Program-made: the position numbers and the translations under genes
Shown here: piece by piece, positions 25,053 through 33,432 of the stretch
How the letters are laid out: each line of letters starts with the position of its first letter
Position numbering within the stretch: position 1 is the stretch's first letter
Source of the DNA: Rhodococcus antarcticus
Lineage (GTDB): Bacteria > Actinomycetota > Actinomycetes > Mycobacteriales > Mycobacteriaceae
Assembly: GCF_026153295.1 (NCBI RefSeq)
Contig: NZ_CP110615.1
Coordinates: 1,860,001 to 1,924,000 of the forward strand
DNA: 64,000 bases
Direction of reading: 5' to 3'
The notes under the pieces: model-generated
Databases searched by the model: none
What the model was told of the DNA's origin: nothing
Seen by the model: the letters and a program-made list of their open reading frames with translations, nothing else

Positions 25053-26438
25053 TCAGCCGGCTGTCGCGAGGGCGCCTGCGGCTCCCAGTGCGCCGGCCAC
25101 CGGACCCGGCCCGTCCTCGGTGAGCCGGTGCACAGCGCCCAGCAGGGCGTCGGTGGCCGTCGGTCCGACCAGCGCGGTCAGCCGGTTCCGCGGTCCCGAC
25201 ACCACGTCCGGCACCGTGAGGGCGTCTGGGCCATCGCCGCGGGGCCGGCCGGCGTGGGCGGTGCGGATGCTGCCGTCGGTCAGAGTGACCACGACCGTCG
25301 CGGGCCGCCCGTCGGGGTAGCCCGCTTCCAGTGACGGGTCGGCCCACACCTGGACCCTCTGGGCGAGCGACCGCAGCAGGGGGTCGGCCAGAGCAGCAGG
25401 GGTGAAGCCCCCGGCCTCGAGATCGCCGCGCAGCAGCCCGACGGCCACAGTCCACGGGATGCTGAAGCGGGCCGACAGATCGTCGAGGGGCTGTACCTCG
25501 GCGAAGGCGGCGGCCGCGCGGTAGGTGCGCACCTCGACCCCGGCCACGTCCGAGGCGACGAGCGGCGCTTCTGCCAGCAGGTCCTCGACCGCATCGTTGA
25601 CTCCGTGCAGGTGCGCGCAGGTCGGGTGCCTCTTGAGGTAGCCCTCCATCACCGCCCAAGGCTGCGGCCCGTCGGCCAGGGCGGGGTCCCAGCGGGCGGC
25701 GCTGAAGCGGGAGTAGTGGTGTTCCAGGGCGCCGGGCTCGGGTCGCAGCCCGGCGGCGGCGGTCTGACCCCACACCACTCCCAGCTGGGCCCCGAGCGCC
25801 AGCAGCAGGTGTTGGCCGGTCGCCCCGTGGAACACCATGTCCGCCGAGGGCAGGACGGGCACCGACGCCGCCAGGTCGAGGGCGGCTGCCACCACCTCGG
25901 CGTTTCCGCCGCTGAGCAGGTGCGCCACGCCCGCGGCGGTGGCGGGCAGGGCCCAGGTGGCGAGGTCGTGCACCCCGGCCGGGGTTCCCCCCTGGGCCGC
26001 GCCGAGGCGGGCGCCCACCTCGTAACCGGCCAGGATCGCCGAACCCGTGGCGCGGCCGGTCGAACCGGCTGCCTCAGCCACGGCGAGCACGGCCGGCACC
26101 AGGTGCGAGGCGGGGTGACCGCGCGCCTTGCGGTGCCCGTCCTGGCGCTGTTCGGCGGCGACCGGCAAGGCGTTGGCGAGCGCCGCCATGGCGGGGGCGG
26201 CCCCTTGCGGGTAGCCCATCACGGTGCTGGGCCCGGCCCCGGACAGCAGTGCCCGCCGCGCCGCGGTGACGTCCGGGCGGCCCACGGCCGCGAGGCCCGC
26301 CGAGAGGACGTGGATCACCACCTGGGTCAGCCGCTCGCGCACCGGCTCCGGCGCGGCAGCTACATCGATCGCTGCCGCCCGGGCCGCCAGTCGGAGGGCG
26401 AGCACCGGGGTCGCTCGCCGAGCCGGGCTGGTGTTCAC
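25053..26438 (-). CDS. MmgE/PrpD family protein (first of three)
   Basis: This 461-residue protein belongs to the MmgE/PrpD superfamily, whose members include 2-methylcitrate dehydratase, cis-aconitate decarboxylase and iminodisuccinate epimerase. Visible family segments are GYEVGARLGAAQGG near 137 and the motif VMEGYLKRHPTCAHLHGVNDAV near 267-288, where KRHPTCAH is the most conserved. GTG 26438 overlaps the stop of the upstream paralogue, so the two are made as a coupled pair. The N-terminal helical domain is shorter than usual. Reaction unknown. Confidence 0.8.
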   Translation of the reverse strand: MNTSPARRATPVLALRLAARAAAIDVAAAPEPVRERLTQVVIHVLSAGLAAVGRPDVTAARRALLSGAGPSTVMGYPQGAAPAMAALANALPVAAEQRQDGHRKARGHPASHLVPAVLAVAEAAGSTGRATGSAILAGYEVGARLGAAQGGTPAGVHDLATWALPATAAGVAHLLSGGNAEVVAAALDLAASVPVLPSADMVFHGATGQHLLLALGAQLGVVWGQTAAAGLRPEPGALEHHYSRFSAARWDPALADGPQPWAVMEGYLKRHPTCAHLHGVNDAVEDLLAEAPLVASDVAGVEVRTYRAAAAFAEVQPLDDLSARFSIPWTVAVGLLRGDLEAGGFTPAALADPLLRSLAQRVQVWADPSLEAGYPDGRPATVVVTLTDGSIRTAHAGRPRGDGPDALTVPDVVSGPRNRLTALVGPTATDALLGAVHRLTEDGPGPVAGALGAAGALATAG

Positions 26439-27808
26439 GGCAGTTTCCGCAGCAGGGGGCGCACGTCCGGGGTGTCGGCCAGCGCCTCGACGGTGCGACG
26501 CACCCGCCGGGCGTCGTCCGCCCCGACCAGGGCGGCCACCTTGGCGTGCACCTGCTCGGCGGTGAAGGGGTGGTGGCCGACATCGCCCACCGGGTTCGGC
26601 ACCTCCTCGACGAGCTCACGGCCGTCGCGCAGGACCAGGGTCACCCGGGCCGCGCGCTCGTCGGGCAGCCTGGCGTCGAGGGCCGGATCGTGGACCACCT
26701 GGACCCGGTGGGCCGCGGCGATCACCTCGGGGTCGGTGCGCCAGGCGTCGGAGAGCTCGCCCGGGCCCACCACCCCGGCCCGCAGAGCGACGGCCATGAC
26801 GTAGGGCAGGGAGAACATGGCGGCGAGCCGGCTGCCGGTGGACACGGCAGCCAGCGGCATGCTGAGCCGGTGGGTGGCCACCACCATGCGGTCGACCGCG
26901 TCCGGGCGGAGCTCGTGACGCTCCAGCAGCGTGAGCACGGCGTCGGCAGCCGGGTGCGTGTAGCTGCACGACGAGTGCCGCTTCACGTATCCGCCTGTCA
27001 AGTCCCACCGCTGCCCGAGCCCGTCCGCCAGCGGCGAGACGTCCAGGCCGCCGACCACCTCGCCCAGGGTGCGGCCCACCGTGCCCTCGACCCCGGACAG
27101 GCCCGCCTCCGCCAGCCGGCCGCCGACCAGCCCGCTCACGTTCGACCCGGCCGCCCACAGGTTGCGCACGAAGCTGCCCGCCAGGACGACGCTCCAGGGG
27201 GTGGCGTAGACCAGCCCGGCGGCTGCGTCCGTCGAGGCCGCAACCTGCTCGGCGGTCAGCCCGCGCAACCGCCCGACGGCGGCCCCGGCCCCGGTCGCCC
27301 CCCAGTGGCCATGGGTGTGCAGGTCGGCCCGGCGCCGGGTCGCCCGACCGAAGCGGGAGGCGATCTCGTACCCGGCCACCACGGCGGCCAGCAGCTCGAC
27401 CCCAGGGACGGGCTGCTCGGACGCACCCGCCTGCGCCAGCGCGGCGAACACCACGTGAGCGGCAGGGTGTCCGGCCGCGTGCTTGTTGCCCTCGTCGAGC
27501 TCGAGACAGCATGCAGCCGCGCCGTTGAGCCACGCCGCCGTGTCGGGCTGGGTGGACCGACCGGTCCCCAGCAGAACAGCCGGACCCTCGACCACCGGCC
27601 AGGCCCGCTGCAGCGCCTTCAGCTCGGCGGTGCGCGCCCCGGCGACCGTCACGCCCAACAGGTCCACGAGCATCAGTCCGGTGCGCGCCTGCACCTCGGC
27701 AGGCAGGTCCGACCAGCGCAGGTCGGCGGCGAACCGGCCCGCAGTGCGCAACGCCTGCAGCAGCTCCGGGTCAGGGACGGACGCGGGGACGGAAATGGAA
27801 TCGGTCAC
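26435..27808 (-). CDS. MmgE/PrpD family protein (second of three)
   Basis: The 457-residue protein carries the complete family pattern: a helical N-terminus, AAWLNGAAACCLELDEGNKHAAGHPAAH split around the ELDEGN motif near 105, GYEIASRFGRA near 147, and GGYVKRHSSCSYTHPAADA near 285. The GTG at 27808 has a TACGGT -10-like hexamer nine bases before it and no Shine-Dalgarno sequence, so it is probably leaderless. The candidate IclR operator at 27849-27865 sits at the same 41-base distance as before the binding-protein gene. It likely works with the overlapping paralogue downstream. Confidence 0.82.
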   Translation of the reverse strand: MTDSISVPASVPDPELLQALRTAGRFAADLRWSDLPAEVQARTGLMLVDLLGVTVAGARTAELKALQRAWPVVEGPAVLLGTGRSTQPDTAAWLNGAAACCLELDEGNKHAAGHPAAHVVFAALAQAGASEQPVPGVELLAAVVAGYEIASRFGRATRRRADLHTHGHWGATGAGAAVGRLRGLTAEQVAASTDAAAGLVYATPWSVVLAGSFVRNLWAAGSNVSGLVGGRLAEAGLSGVEGTVGRTLGEVVGGLDVSPLADGLGQRWDLTGGYVKRHSSCSYTHPAADAVLTLLERHELRPDAVDRMVVATHRLSMPLAAVSTGSRLAAMFSLPYVMAVALRAGVVGPGELSDAWRTDPEVIAAAHRVQVVHDPALDARLPDERAARVTLVLRDGRELVEEVPNPVGDVGHHPFTAEQVHAKVAALVGADDARRVRRTVEALADTPDVRPLLRKLP

Positions 27809-27848
27809 GACGCGACCGTAGGCCCGCCGTACGTGCAGACCCACCTTC

Positions 27849-27865
27849 GTTCCGCTGACAGGAAC
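27849..27865. promoter_or_regulatory. Palindromic operator, copy 2 (candidate IclR site)
   Basis: GTTCCGCTGACAGGAAC shows the same GTTCC-N7-GGAAC pattern as the site before the importer operon. It lies 41 bases upstream of the leaderless MmgE/PrpD start, where it would overlap the -35 region. Confidence 0.65.
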
Positions 27866-27989
27866 ATAGCGATGGGTCGCATATCGAGGAGGACCAAGCC
27901 CACTTCCACACGACACGGGGGACCTCACGTGATTTTTGGATGATGGTTGGCCTGAGGGCCCTACGGAGCTAGGGTTCGGAACAATTCGT

Positions 27990-28006
27990 GTTTCACCAAG
28001 CGGAAC
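27990..28006. promoter_or_regulatory. Palindromic operator, copy 3, one mismatch
   Basis: GTTTCACCAAGCGGAAC has the same half-sites and seven-base spacing as copies 1 and 2, with one changed base in the left arm. It ends 12 bases before the CoA-transferase start codon and would cover the transcription start of the plus-strand operon. Confidence 0.5.
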
Positions 28007-28018
28007 GGACTCCTGACG

Positions 28019-29206
28019 ATGATGCCGCTCGAAGGACTCCGGGTGCTCGACGTGTCGACCATCCTGGCCGGCCCGCTGGCGTGCCAGATCCTGGGCGACT
28101 TCGGCGCCGACGTGGTCAAGATCGAGCACCCCGTGGCCGGCGACAGCATGCGCGGCCACGGCGAGAGCAAGGACGGCGTGCCCCTGTGGTGGAAGGAGAT
28201 CTCCCGCAACAAGCGCACCGTCGGACTGAGCCTCAGCGCGCCGGAGGGCGCCGCCCTGTTCCGCCGCTTGGCTGCCACCGCAGACGTCGTCGTCGAGAAC
28301 TTCCGCCCCGGCACGCTCGAGCGCTGGGGGGTGGGGCCGGACGTGCTGCTCACCGACAACCCGGGACTGGTGATCGTGCGGCTCACCGGCTTCGGACAGA
28401 CCGGGCCCTACTCCGAGCGACCGGGTTTCGGCACGCTGGCCGAGGCGATGAGCGGGTTCGCCTTCATGACCGGTGATGTCGACGGGCCGCCGACGCTCCC
28501 CTCCTTCGGACTGGCCGACAGCATCTGCGGGATCGCCGCGAGCTCGGCGACGATGATGGCGCTGCGCCACCGCGACGCCACGGGCGAGGGGCAGGTCGTC
28601 GACGTGAGCATCCTTGAGCCGATCATGGCGGCGGTGGGGCCGGCGCCCACGATCTACCAGCAGCTGGGCGTGGTGCCGCAGCGGCACGGCAACAGGTCGA
28701 CCAACAATGCCCCTCGCAACCTCTACCGCGCCCGCGACGGGCGCTGGGTGGCCGTCAGCTCCAGCGCGCAGAGCATCGCCGACCGGCTCCTGACCCTGGT
28801 GGGCCACCCCGAGGTGCTCGACGAGCCCTGGTTCTCCTCCGGCCGGGGCCGTTACGAGCATGTCGAACTGCTCGACCGCTACGTGGGCGGCTGGGTTGCT
28901 GAGCGCGACCGGGACGAGGTGATCGCCGCCTTCACCGACGCGGGCGCCGCAGTGGCCGGTGTCTACGACGCGCAGGACCTGGTCAACGACCCGCACGTGC
29001 GAGCTACTCAGATGCTCACCGAGGTGCCCGACGACGAGCTTGGCCCGGTGCTCATGCACAACGTGATGTGGCGGATGAGCCGCACGCCTGGCGAGATCCG
29101 GTTCACCGGCCGCGCCAAGGGTGCGGACACCGACGAGGTGCTCACCGACCTGGGGTGCACCGCGCAGGAGCTTGCCGAGCTCCGTGAGAAGGGGGTCGTC
29201 GCATGA
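28019..29206 (+). CDS. Class III (CaiB/BaiF) CoA-transferase
   Basis: This 395-residue enzyme moves CoA between an acyl-CoA and a free acid through an enzyme aspartyl anhydride. The family opening PLEGLRVLDVSTILAGPLACQILGDFGADVVKIE, the substrate loop NKRTVGLSL, and the segment LTGFGQTGPY near 120 are typical. The catalytic Asp is the one in FGLADSICG near 165. It is the first gene of a four-gene plus-strand operon and shares ATGA with the next gene. In this cluster it probably activates the ring-opened acid as its CoA ester for the CitE-like lyase. Confidence 0.9.
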   Translation: MMPLEGLRVLDVSTILAGPLACQILGDFGADVVKIEHPVAGDSMRGHGESKDGVPLWWKEISRNKRTVGLSLSAPEGAALFRRLAATADVVVENFRPGTLERWGVGPDVLLTDNPGLVIVRLTGFGQTGPYSERPGFGTLAEAMSGFAFMTGDVDGPPTLPSFGLADSICGIAASSATMMALRHRDATGEGQVVDVSILEPIMAAVGPAPTIYQQLGVVPQRHGNRSTNNAPRNLYRARDGRWVAVSSSAQSIADRLLTLVGHPEVLDEPWFSSGRGRYEHVELLDRYVGGWVAERDRDEVIAAFTDAGAAVAGVYDAQDLVNDPHVRATQMLTEVPDDELGPVLMHNVMWRMSRTPGEIRFTGRAKGADTDEVLTDLGCTAQELAELREKGVVA

Positions 29207-30033
29207 CCGATGCGCTGCTGGCCGTAATTCAGGAGGGCGTGCGAGCCTACGACCTGGGCCGCCCGATGAGCATCGGCATGCCGCAGTCGCCCAACCACCC
29301 GGCCTACTGGCACACCCTGCCGCGCCGCCACGGCGACATGGTCCGCTCCGACGGCGGCTCAGCGGCCAACGACATGATCACCACGGGCACCCACGTCGGA
29401 ACCCACATCGACGCGCTGGCCCACGTCTCTCACGACGGCAAGCTGCACGGCGGGGTCGAGGTCGCCGACGCCATGCGAGGCGGCGGCTTCCCCGATCACG
29501 GGGTGCACACCATCGCCCCGATGGTGCGCCGGGCTCTGCTGCTCGACGTGCCGGCCGCGCTGGGCACCGATGCGTGCGAGCCTGCCTACGAGATCACTCC
29601 CGCGGACCTGCAGCAGGCCGAGGCGCTCACCGGCACGACCGTGCAGCCGGGCGACGTGGTGCTGGTGCGCAGCGGCTGGGGGCGCCGGTTCGACGACGGA
29701 GCAAAGGCCTACCTGGGCCAGGTCGAGGGCGTGCCCGGGGTGGGCGAGGCCGGCGCACAGTGGCTGGCCGACCACCGGGTGCACGCCGCCGGCGCGGACA
29801 CCATCGCCTTCGAACGGCTCGCGCCGGGCGGTGGCCACAGCGTGCTGCCGGCCCACCGGGTGCTGCTCGTGGAGTCCGGCATCTACATCGTCGAGGCACT
29901 GGCCCTCGAGGAGATCGCGGCCGACCAGGTGCGCGAGTTCACCCTGGTGCTGGTCCCGATGAACCTCGTCGGCGCCACCGGCTCGCCGGTCCGCCCACTC
30001 GCCGTGATCAGCGACAGGTCCCCCGATGCCTGA
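29203..30033 (+). CDS. Cyclase-family metal-dependent hydrolase
   Basis: The 276-residue protein belongs to the cyclase family (PF04199), which includes kynurenine formamidase KynB and isatin hydrolase. The metal-binding motif TGTHVGTHIDALAH (HxGTHxD) is near 62-74. These enzymes open amide or lactam rings using Zn or Mn. The start overlaps the CoA-transferase stop as ATGA, and its end overlaps the next gene by 8 bases. A hydrolytic step on a cyclic or formylated intermediate fits with the amidohydrolase two genes on. Confidence 0.87.
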   Translation: MTDALLAVIQEGVRAYDLGRPMSIGMPQSPNHPAYWHTLPRRHGDMVRSDGGSAANDMITTGTHVGTHIDALAHVSHDGKLHGGVEVADAMRGGGFPDHGVHTIAPMVRRALLLDVPAALGTDACEPAYEITPADLQQAEALTGTTVQPGDVVLVRSGWGRRFDDGAKAYLGQVEGVPGVGEAGAQWLADHRVHAAGADTIAFERLAPGGGHSVLPAHRVLLVESGIYIVEALALEEIAADQVREFTLVLVPMNLVGATGSPVRPLAVISDRSPDA

Positions 30034-31498
30034 CGCCACGCCGAACCAGCCCGACACCCCAGCTCCGGACGCCGCCGCGCGCACCCTGGCCCAGCAGCTG
30101 GGCGCATTCGCCGCAGCCGCCACCTACGACGCGTTGCCCACCGACGTCATCGACAGCGTCCGTCAACGGGTGCTCGACACGGTGGGCATCATGATCGCCG
30201 CCAGCCCGCTGGAGACGTCCCGCGGCGCGCGGCGCTGGGTCGCTGCGCAAGGCGGCTCCCCCCGTGCCAGCGTCGTGGGCGTGGAAGAGCGGCTGCCAGC
30301 CACGCTTGCCGCATTCAGCAACGGAGTGCTCGCGCACTCGCTCGACTACGACGACACCCACCTGCCTTCGGTGCTGCACCCCAGCGCCTGCGTGGTCCCG
30401 GCCGCCCTGGCGGCCGCTCAGGACGCCGGCGCCGACGGGCGGATGACGGTCGCGGCCATCGCCGTGGGCCTGGAGATCACGGTGCGCCTGGGCATGGCCG
30501 GCTACGACGAGCAGGCCGGCAACTCCACGTTCTTCGAGCACGGCCAGCACGCCACCAGCATCTGCGGAGCAATGGGCGCCTCGGCGGCCGCCGCCCTGCT
30601 CTACGGCCTCGGTGCCGACGGGGTGACGCATTCGTTGGGCCTCACCGCGTCGATGGCATCGGGGGTGATCGAGGCCAACCGAACGGGCGGCACCGTGAAG
30701 CGGATGCACTGCGGGTGGGCCGCGCAGTCCGGGGTGAGCGCCGCCCAGCTCGTCGGCCACGGCTTCACCGGCCCCCCCACCGTGCTCGAGGGAAGGTTCG
30801 GCTTCTTCCAGGCCTGGCTGCACGGTCAGTTCGACCCGGCCGCCATCACCGACGGTCTCGGCGAGACGTGGGCCGTGCCCGGCATCTTCGTCAAGCCCTA
30901 CCCGGCCAACCACTTCACCCACGCCGGTATCGACGCTGCCCGCGCCCTCGTGGCCAAGGGCCTCGACATCGACACGATCGCCGCCATCGAGCTGGGCGTG
31001 CCGTCGGCGAACCGGCGCACCATCGGCGAGCCGATCGAGGTCAAGCGCGCGCCCGAGACCGGCTACATGGCCCAGTTCAGCGGCCCCTACACCGTGGTCG
31101 CCGGGCTGCTCGGCGGCCACGGGCTCGGGGTGGGCCTCGACGACTTCACCGACGAGCTGGCCACCGACCACCAGCGGCGACGGCTGATGGCCCTGGTCGA
31201 CGTGGTGGACGACGACGAGTGCTCGGCGATCTTCCCGCGGCAGTTCCCCGCCGTGCTGAGGGTGCGCACCACCGACGGCCGGGAGCTGGTCGAGAAGGTG
31301 CTGACCACCCGCGGCGGCCCGCAGCGCCCGCTGAGCCTCGACGAGCTGGCCACCAAGTTCGCCGACAACGCGGGCCGCCTGCTCGACGACGACCAGGTGA
31401 GGACGGTGCGTGCCGCGTGCGTTGGCCTGGACACCCTGGACCAGGTGGACGCCGTGCTCGACCCGCTCCGGGCGTTGGACCCCCTCGCTCCCCGCTGA
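30026..31498 (+). CDS. MmgE/PrpD family protein (third of three)
   Basis: This 490-residue member is the longest of the three and keeps the full-length domain plan. The ATG at 30026 overlaps the cyclase stop. Family landmarks are HSLDYDDTHLPSVLHPS near 107-123 (close to the PrpD motif DxxDxxxxxxxHP), GLEITVRLG near 149, and KPYPANHFTHAGIDAA near 292. The motif HSLDYDDTH is nearer to the classical dehydratase/epimerase pattern than in the other two copies, so this one may carry a distinct reaction. Substrate unknown. Confidence 0.85.
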   Translation: MPDATPNQPDTPAPDAAARTLAQQLGAFAAAATYDALPTDVIDSVRQRVLDTVGIMIAASPLETSRGARRWVAAQGGSPRASVVGVEERLPATLAAFSNGVLAHSLDYDDTHLPSVLHPSACVVPAALAAAQDAGADGRMTVAAIAVGLEITVRLGMAGYDEQAGNSTFFEHGQHATSICGAMGASAAAALLYGLGADGVTHSLGLTASMASGVIEANRTGGTVKRMHCGWAAQSGVSAAQLVGHGFTGPPTVLEGRFGFFQAWLHGQFDPAAITDGLGETWAVPGIFVKPYPANHFTHAGIDAARALVAKGLDIDTIAAIELGVPSANRRTIGEPIEVKRAPETGYMAQFSGPYTVVAGLLGGHGLGVGLDDFTDELATDHQRRRLMALVDVVDDDECSAIFPRQFPAVLRVRTTDGRELVEKVLTTRGGPQRPLSLDELATKFADNAGRLLDDDQVRTVRAACVGLDTLDQVDAVLDPLRALDPLAPR

Positions 31499-31540
31499 CA
31501 ACCACAACCCACCCAGACCACCGCAACCCTGGAGGCCGTC

Positions 31541-33016
31541 GTGTCGTCGTTGGACCTGCTCATCAAGAACGTGCGTGTCGTGCGCCCCGACCACGACGAG
31601 GTGTCCTGGGTCGACCTGGGCATCAAGGACGGGGTCTTCACCCGCATCGAGGCCGACATCCCCGTCGAGGAGGCCACCGAGGTGGTCGACGGCGGAGGCA
31701 AGCTTGCCTACCCCGGCGTCGTGGACGCCCACCAGCACTGGGGCATCTACAACCCGTTGTCGGAGGACGCGGTCACCGAGAGCCGGGCCGCCGCCCAGGG
31801 CGGGGTCACCAGCGGACTGACCTACATGCGCACCGGCGCCTATTACATGAACACCAGCGGTCCGTACGCCGACGTCTTCCCGAAGGTGCTCGAGGCCACC
31901 GAGAACCGGGCCTACGTCGACTACGCCTTCCACCTGGCACCGATCGAGGGACAGCACATCGACGAGATCCCGAACCTGATTGCCGAGCACGGCGTCACCT
32001 CGTTCAAGATCTTCATGTTCTACGGCACCCACGGGCTGCACGGCCGCTCCTCCGACCAGAGCTCGTTCCTGATGCTCGACGAGGACGAGAGCTACGACTA
32101 CGCCCACTTCGAGTTCATCATGCGCGGGCTGCAGAAGGCCCGTGAGGACGAACGCTTCGCCGACATCGCCGACAGCCTGTCGCTGTCGTTGCACTGCGAG
32201 ACGGCCGAGATCATGCGGGCCTACACCAAGATCGTGGAGGCCGACGGCAGCCTCAGCGGCCTCGAGGCCTACAGCGCCTCACGCCCCCCCCACTCCGAGG
32301 GCCTGGCCATCACGATCGCCAGCTACCTCGCGCACGAGACTTCGATGCCAAACATCAACCTGCTGCACCTGTCATCGCGCAAGGCGATGGAGGCAGCGAT
32401 GCTCATGCAGGGCACGTTCCCCCACATCAACTTCCGCCGCGAAGTGACGATCGGCCACCTGCTGGCCGACATCCACACCGCCAGCGGGATCGGCGGCAAG
32501 GTGAACCCGCCGCTGCGCCCGCGCGACGACGTCGAAGCGCTGTGGGAGCACCTGCTGGCAGGAGACGTCTCCTGGGTCGTCAGTGACCACGCCTGCTGCA
32601 AGGAGGAAACCAAGTTCGGCGAGCCCCGGGATGACGTCTTCCTGGCCAAGTCGGGCTTCGGCGGAACCGAATACCTGCTCGCCGGACTGATCAGCGAGGG
32701 CCGCAAGCGCGGTCTCTCCGACTCCACCATCGCCCAGCTGACCTCGTTCAACCCCGCCCAGCGCTTCGGCCTGCACACCAAAGGCAACATCGCACTGGGC
32801 TACGACGCCGACCTGTGTCTCGTCGACGACGCGGTGTCCTACGTCGTGGCGGCGGCGGACTCGGAGTCGGCCCAGGAGTACACCCCGTTCGAAGGCTTCG
32901 AGCTCACCGCCAAGGTGACCGACACGTTCCTGCGCGGCGGCGCTGTGCTCACCGACGGTCAGGTCGTGGGCGAGCCCCGCGGGCAGTACCTGCGCCGACC
33001 GACCACGCGGGCCTGA
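31541..33016 (+). CDS. Dihydropyrimidinase/hydantoinase-type amidohydrolase
   Basis: The 491-residue enzyme hydrolyses cyclic amides such as dihydropyrimidines, hydantoins or allantoin at a two-metal centre. All ligands are in place: H64 and H66 (DAHQHWG), the carbamylated lysine K156 (SFKIFMFY), H218 (LHCE), H276 (LLHLSS) and D349 (VSDHACC). GGAGG at 31531-31535 selects the GTG at 31541. It ends the plus-strand operon. Residues 100-115 and the HQHWG variant differ from standard hydantoinases (DxHTH), so the substrate may be unusual. The racemase homologue in the same cluster supports hydantoin-like chemistry. Confidence 0.9.
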   Translation: MSSLDLLIKNVRVVRPDHDEVSWVDLGIKDGVFTRIEADIPVEEATEVVDGGGKLAYPGVVDAHQHWGIYNPLSEDAVTESRAAAQGGVTSGLTYMRTGAYYMNTSGPYADVFPKVLEATENRAYVDYAFHLAPIEGQHIDEIPNLIAEHGVTSFKIFMFYGTHGLHGRSSDQSSFLMLDEDESYDYAHFEFIMRGLQKAREDERFADIADSLSLSLHCETAEIMRAYTKIVEADGSLSGLEAYSASRPPHSEGLAITIASYLAHETSMPNINLLHLSSRKAMEAAMLMQGTFPHINFRREVTIGHLLADIHTASGIGGKVNPPLRPRDDVEALWEHLLAGDVSWVVSDHACCKEETKFGEPRDDVFLAKSGFGGTEYLLAGLISEGRKRGLSDSTIAQLTSFNPAQRFGLHTKGNIALGYDADLCLVDDAVSYVVAAADSESAQEYTPFEGFELTAKVTDTFLRGGAVLTDGQVVGEPRGQYLRRPTTRA

Positions 33017-33042
33017 CCCGGACGCACCCCGTGGCCCACAGC

Positions 33043-33091
33043 CACGCAGCACGGCCCTCGATCGCCCACCGGTCGGGGGCAGTGCTGCGTG
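33043..33091 (+). terminator. Hairpin after the amidohydrolase gene
   Basis: Perfect 10-base arms CACGCAGCAC and GTGCTGCGTG, 29 bases apart, follow the stop codon by 27 bases. This probably ends the plus-strand catabolic operon. Confidence 0.55.
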
Positions 33092-33130
33092 CCGGGACGT
33101 CGTTAGAGCTCCCGGGTTCGTGATACTCCG

Positions 33131-33230
33131 GGTCCTCCAAAACCGGCCCTTGTGACCTTTCCGCGGGTGGTCGAGGGGGCCAGGTGGGCGACACGCCGTC
33201 CCCCGCTCACGGTTCGGTTTGGCGAGACAG
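33131..33230 (-). repeat. Right arm of imperfect inverted repeat around the catabolic cluster
   Basis: The reverse complement of these bases matches 15108-15207 over about 100 positions at roughly 80 percent, with a 20-base identical core. The arms point outward-in around 18 kb that contains exactly the catabolic genes. The surrounding 416-base gap (33017-33432) otherwise holds only terminators and no gene. Confidence 0.8.
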
Positions 33231-33296
33231 AGCAGTGCCAGCCACCACCACGCGAGAGGTGTCACCACCCACGAGACTTACCTGCGGGTGAGGACT

Positions 33297-33320
33297 GCGG
33301 GGCCCGCCGACGGGCCCCGC
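33297..33320. terminator. Hairpin terminator, fasciclin side
   Basis: GCGGGGCCCG and CGGGCCCCGC form a perfect 10-bp stem with a CCGA loop. It lies downstream of the minus-strand fasciclin gene. Confidence 0.65.
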
Positions 33321-33323
33321 GGA

Positions 33324-33367
33324 CCGACGGCGGGGGCGCCCCGGTCGAGCTGGGGCGCCCCCGTCGG
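33324..33367. terminator. Second hairpin terminator, fasciclin side
   Basis: An 11-bp stem (GGGGGCGCCCC with GGGGCGCCCCC) is extended by CCGACGG/CCGTCGG with a small bulge. It lies next to the previous hairpin, so the pair forms a strong block between the fasciclin gene and the catabolic cluster. Confidence 0.65.
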
Positions 33368-33432
33368 GACGAGCGTGCGGACGCAGCTACCGCACCAGTC
33401 GCTAGATCACCGAGGTGGTCAGCCTCGCGCTG

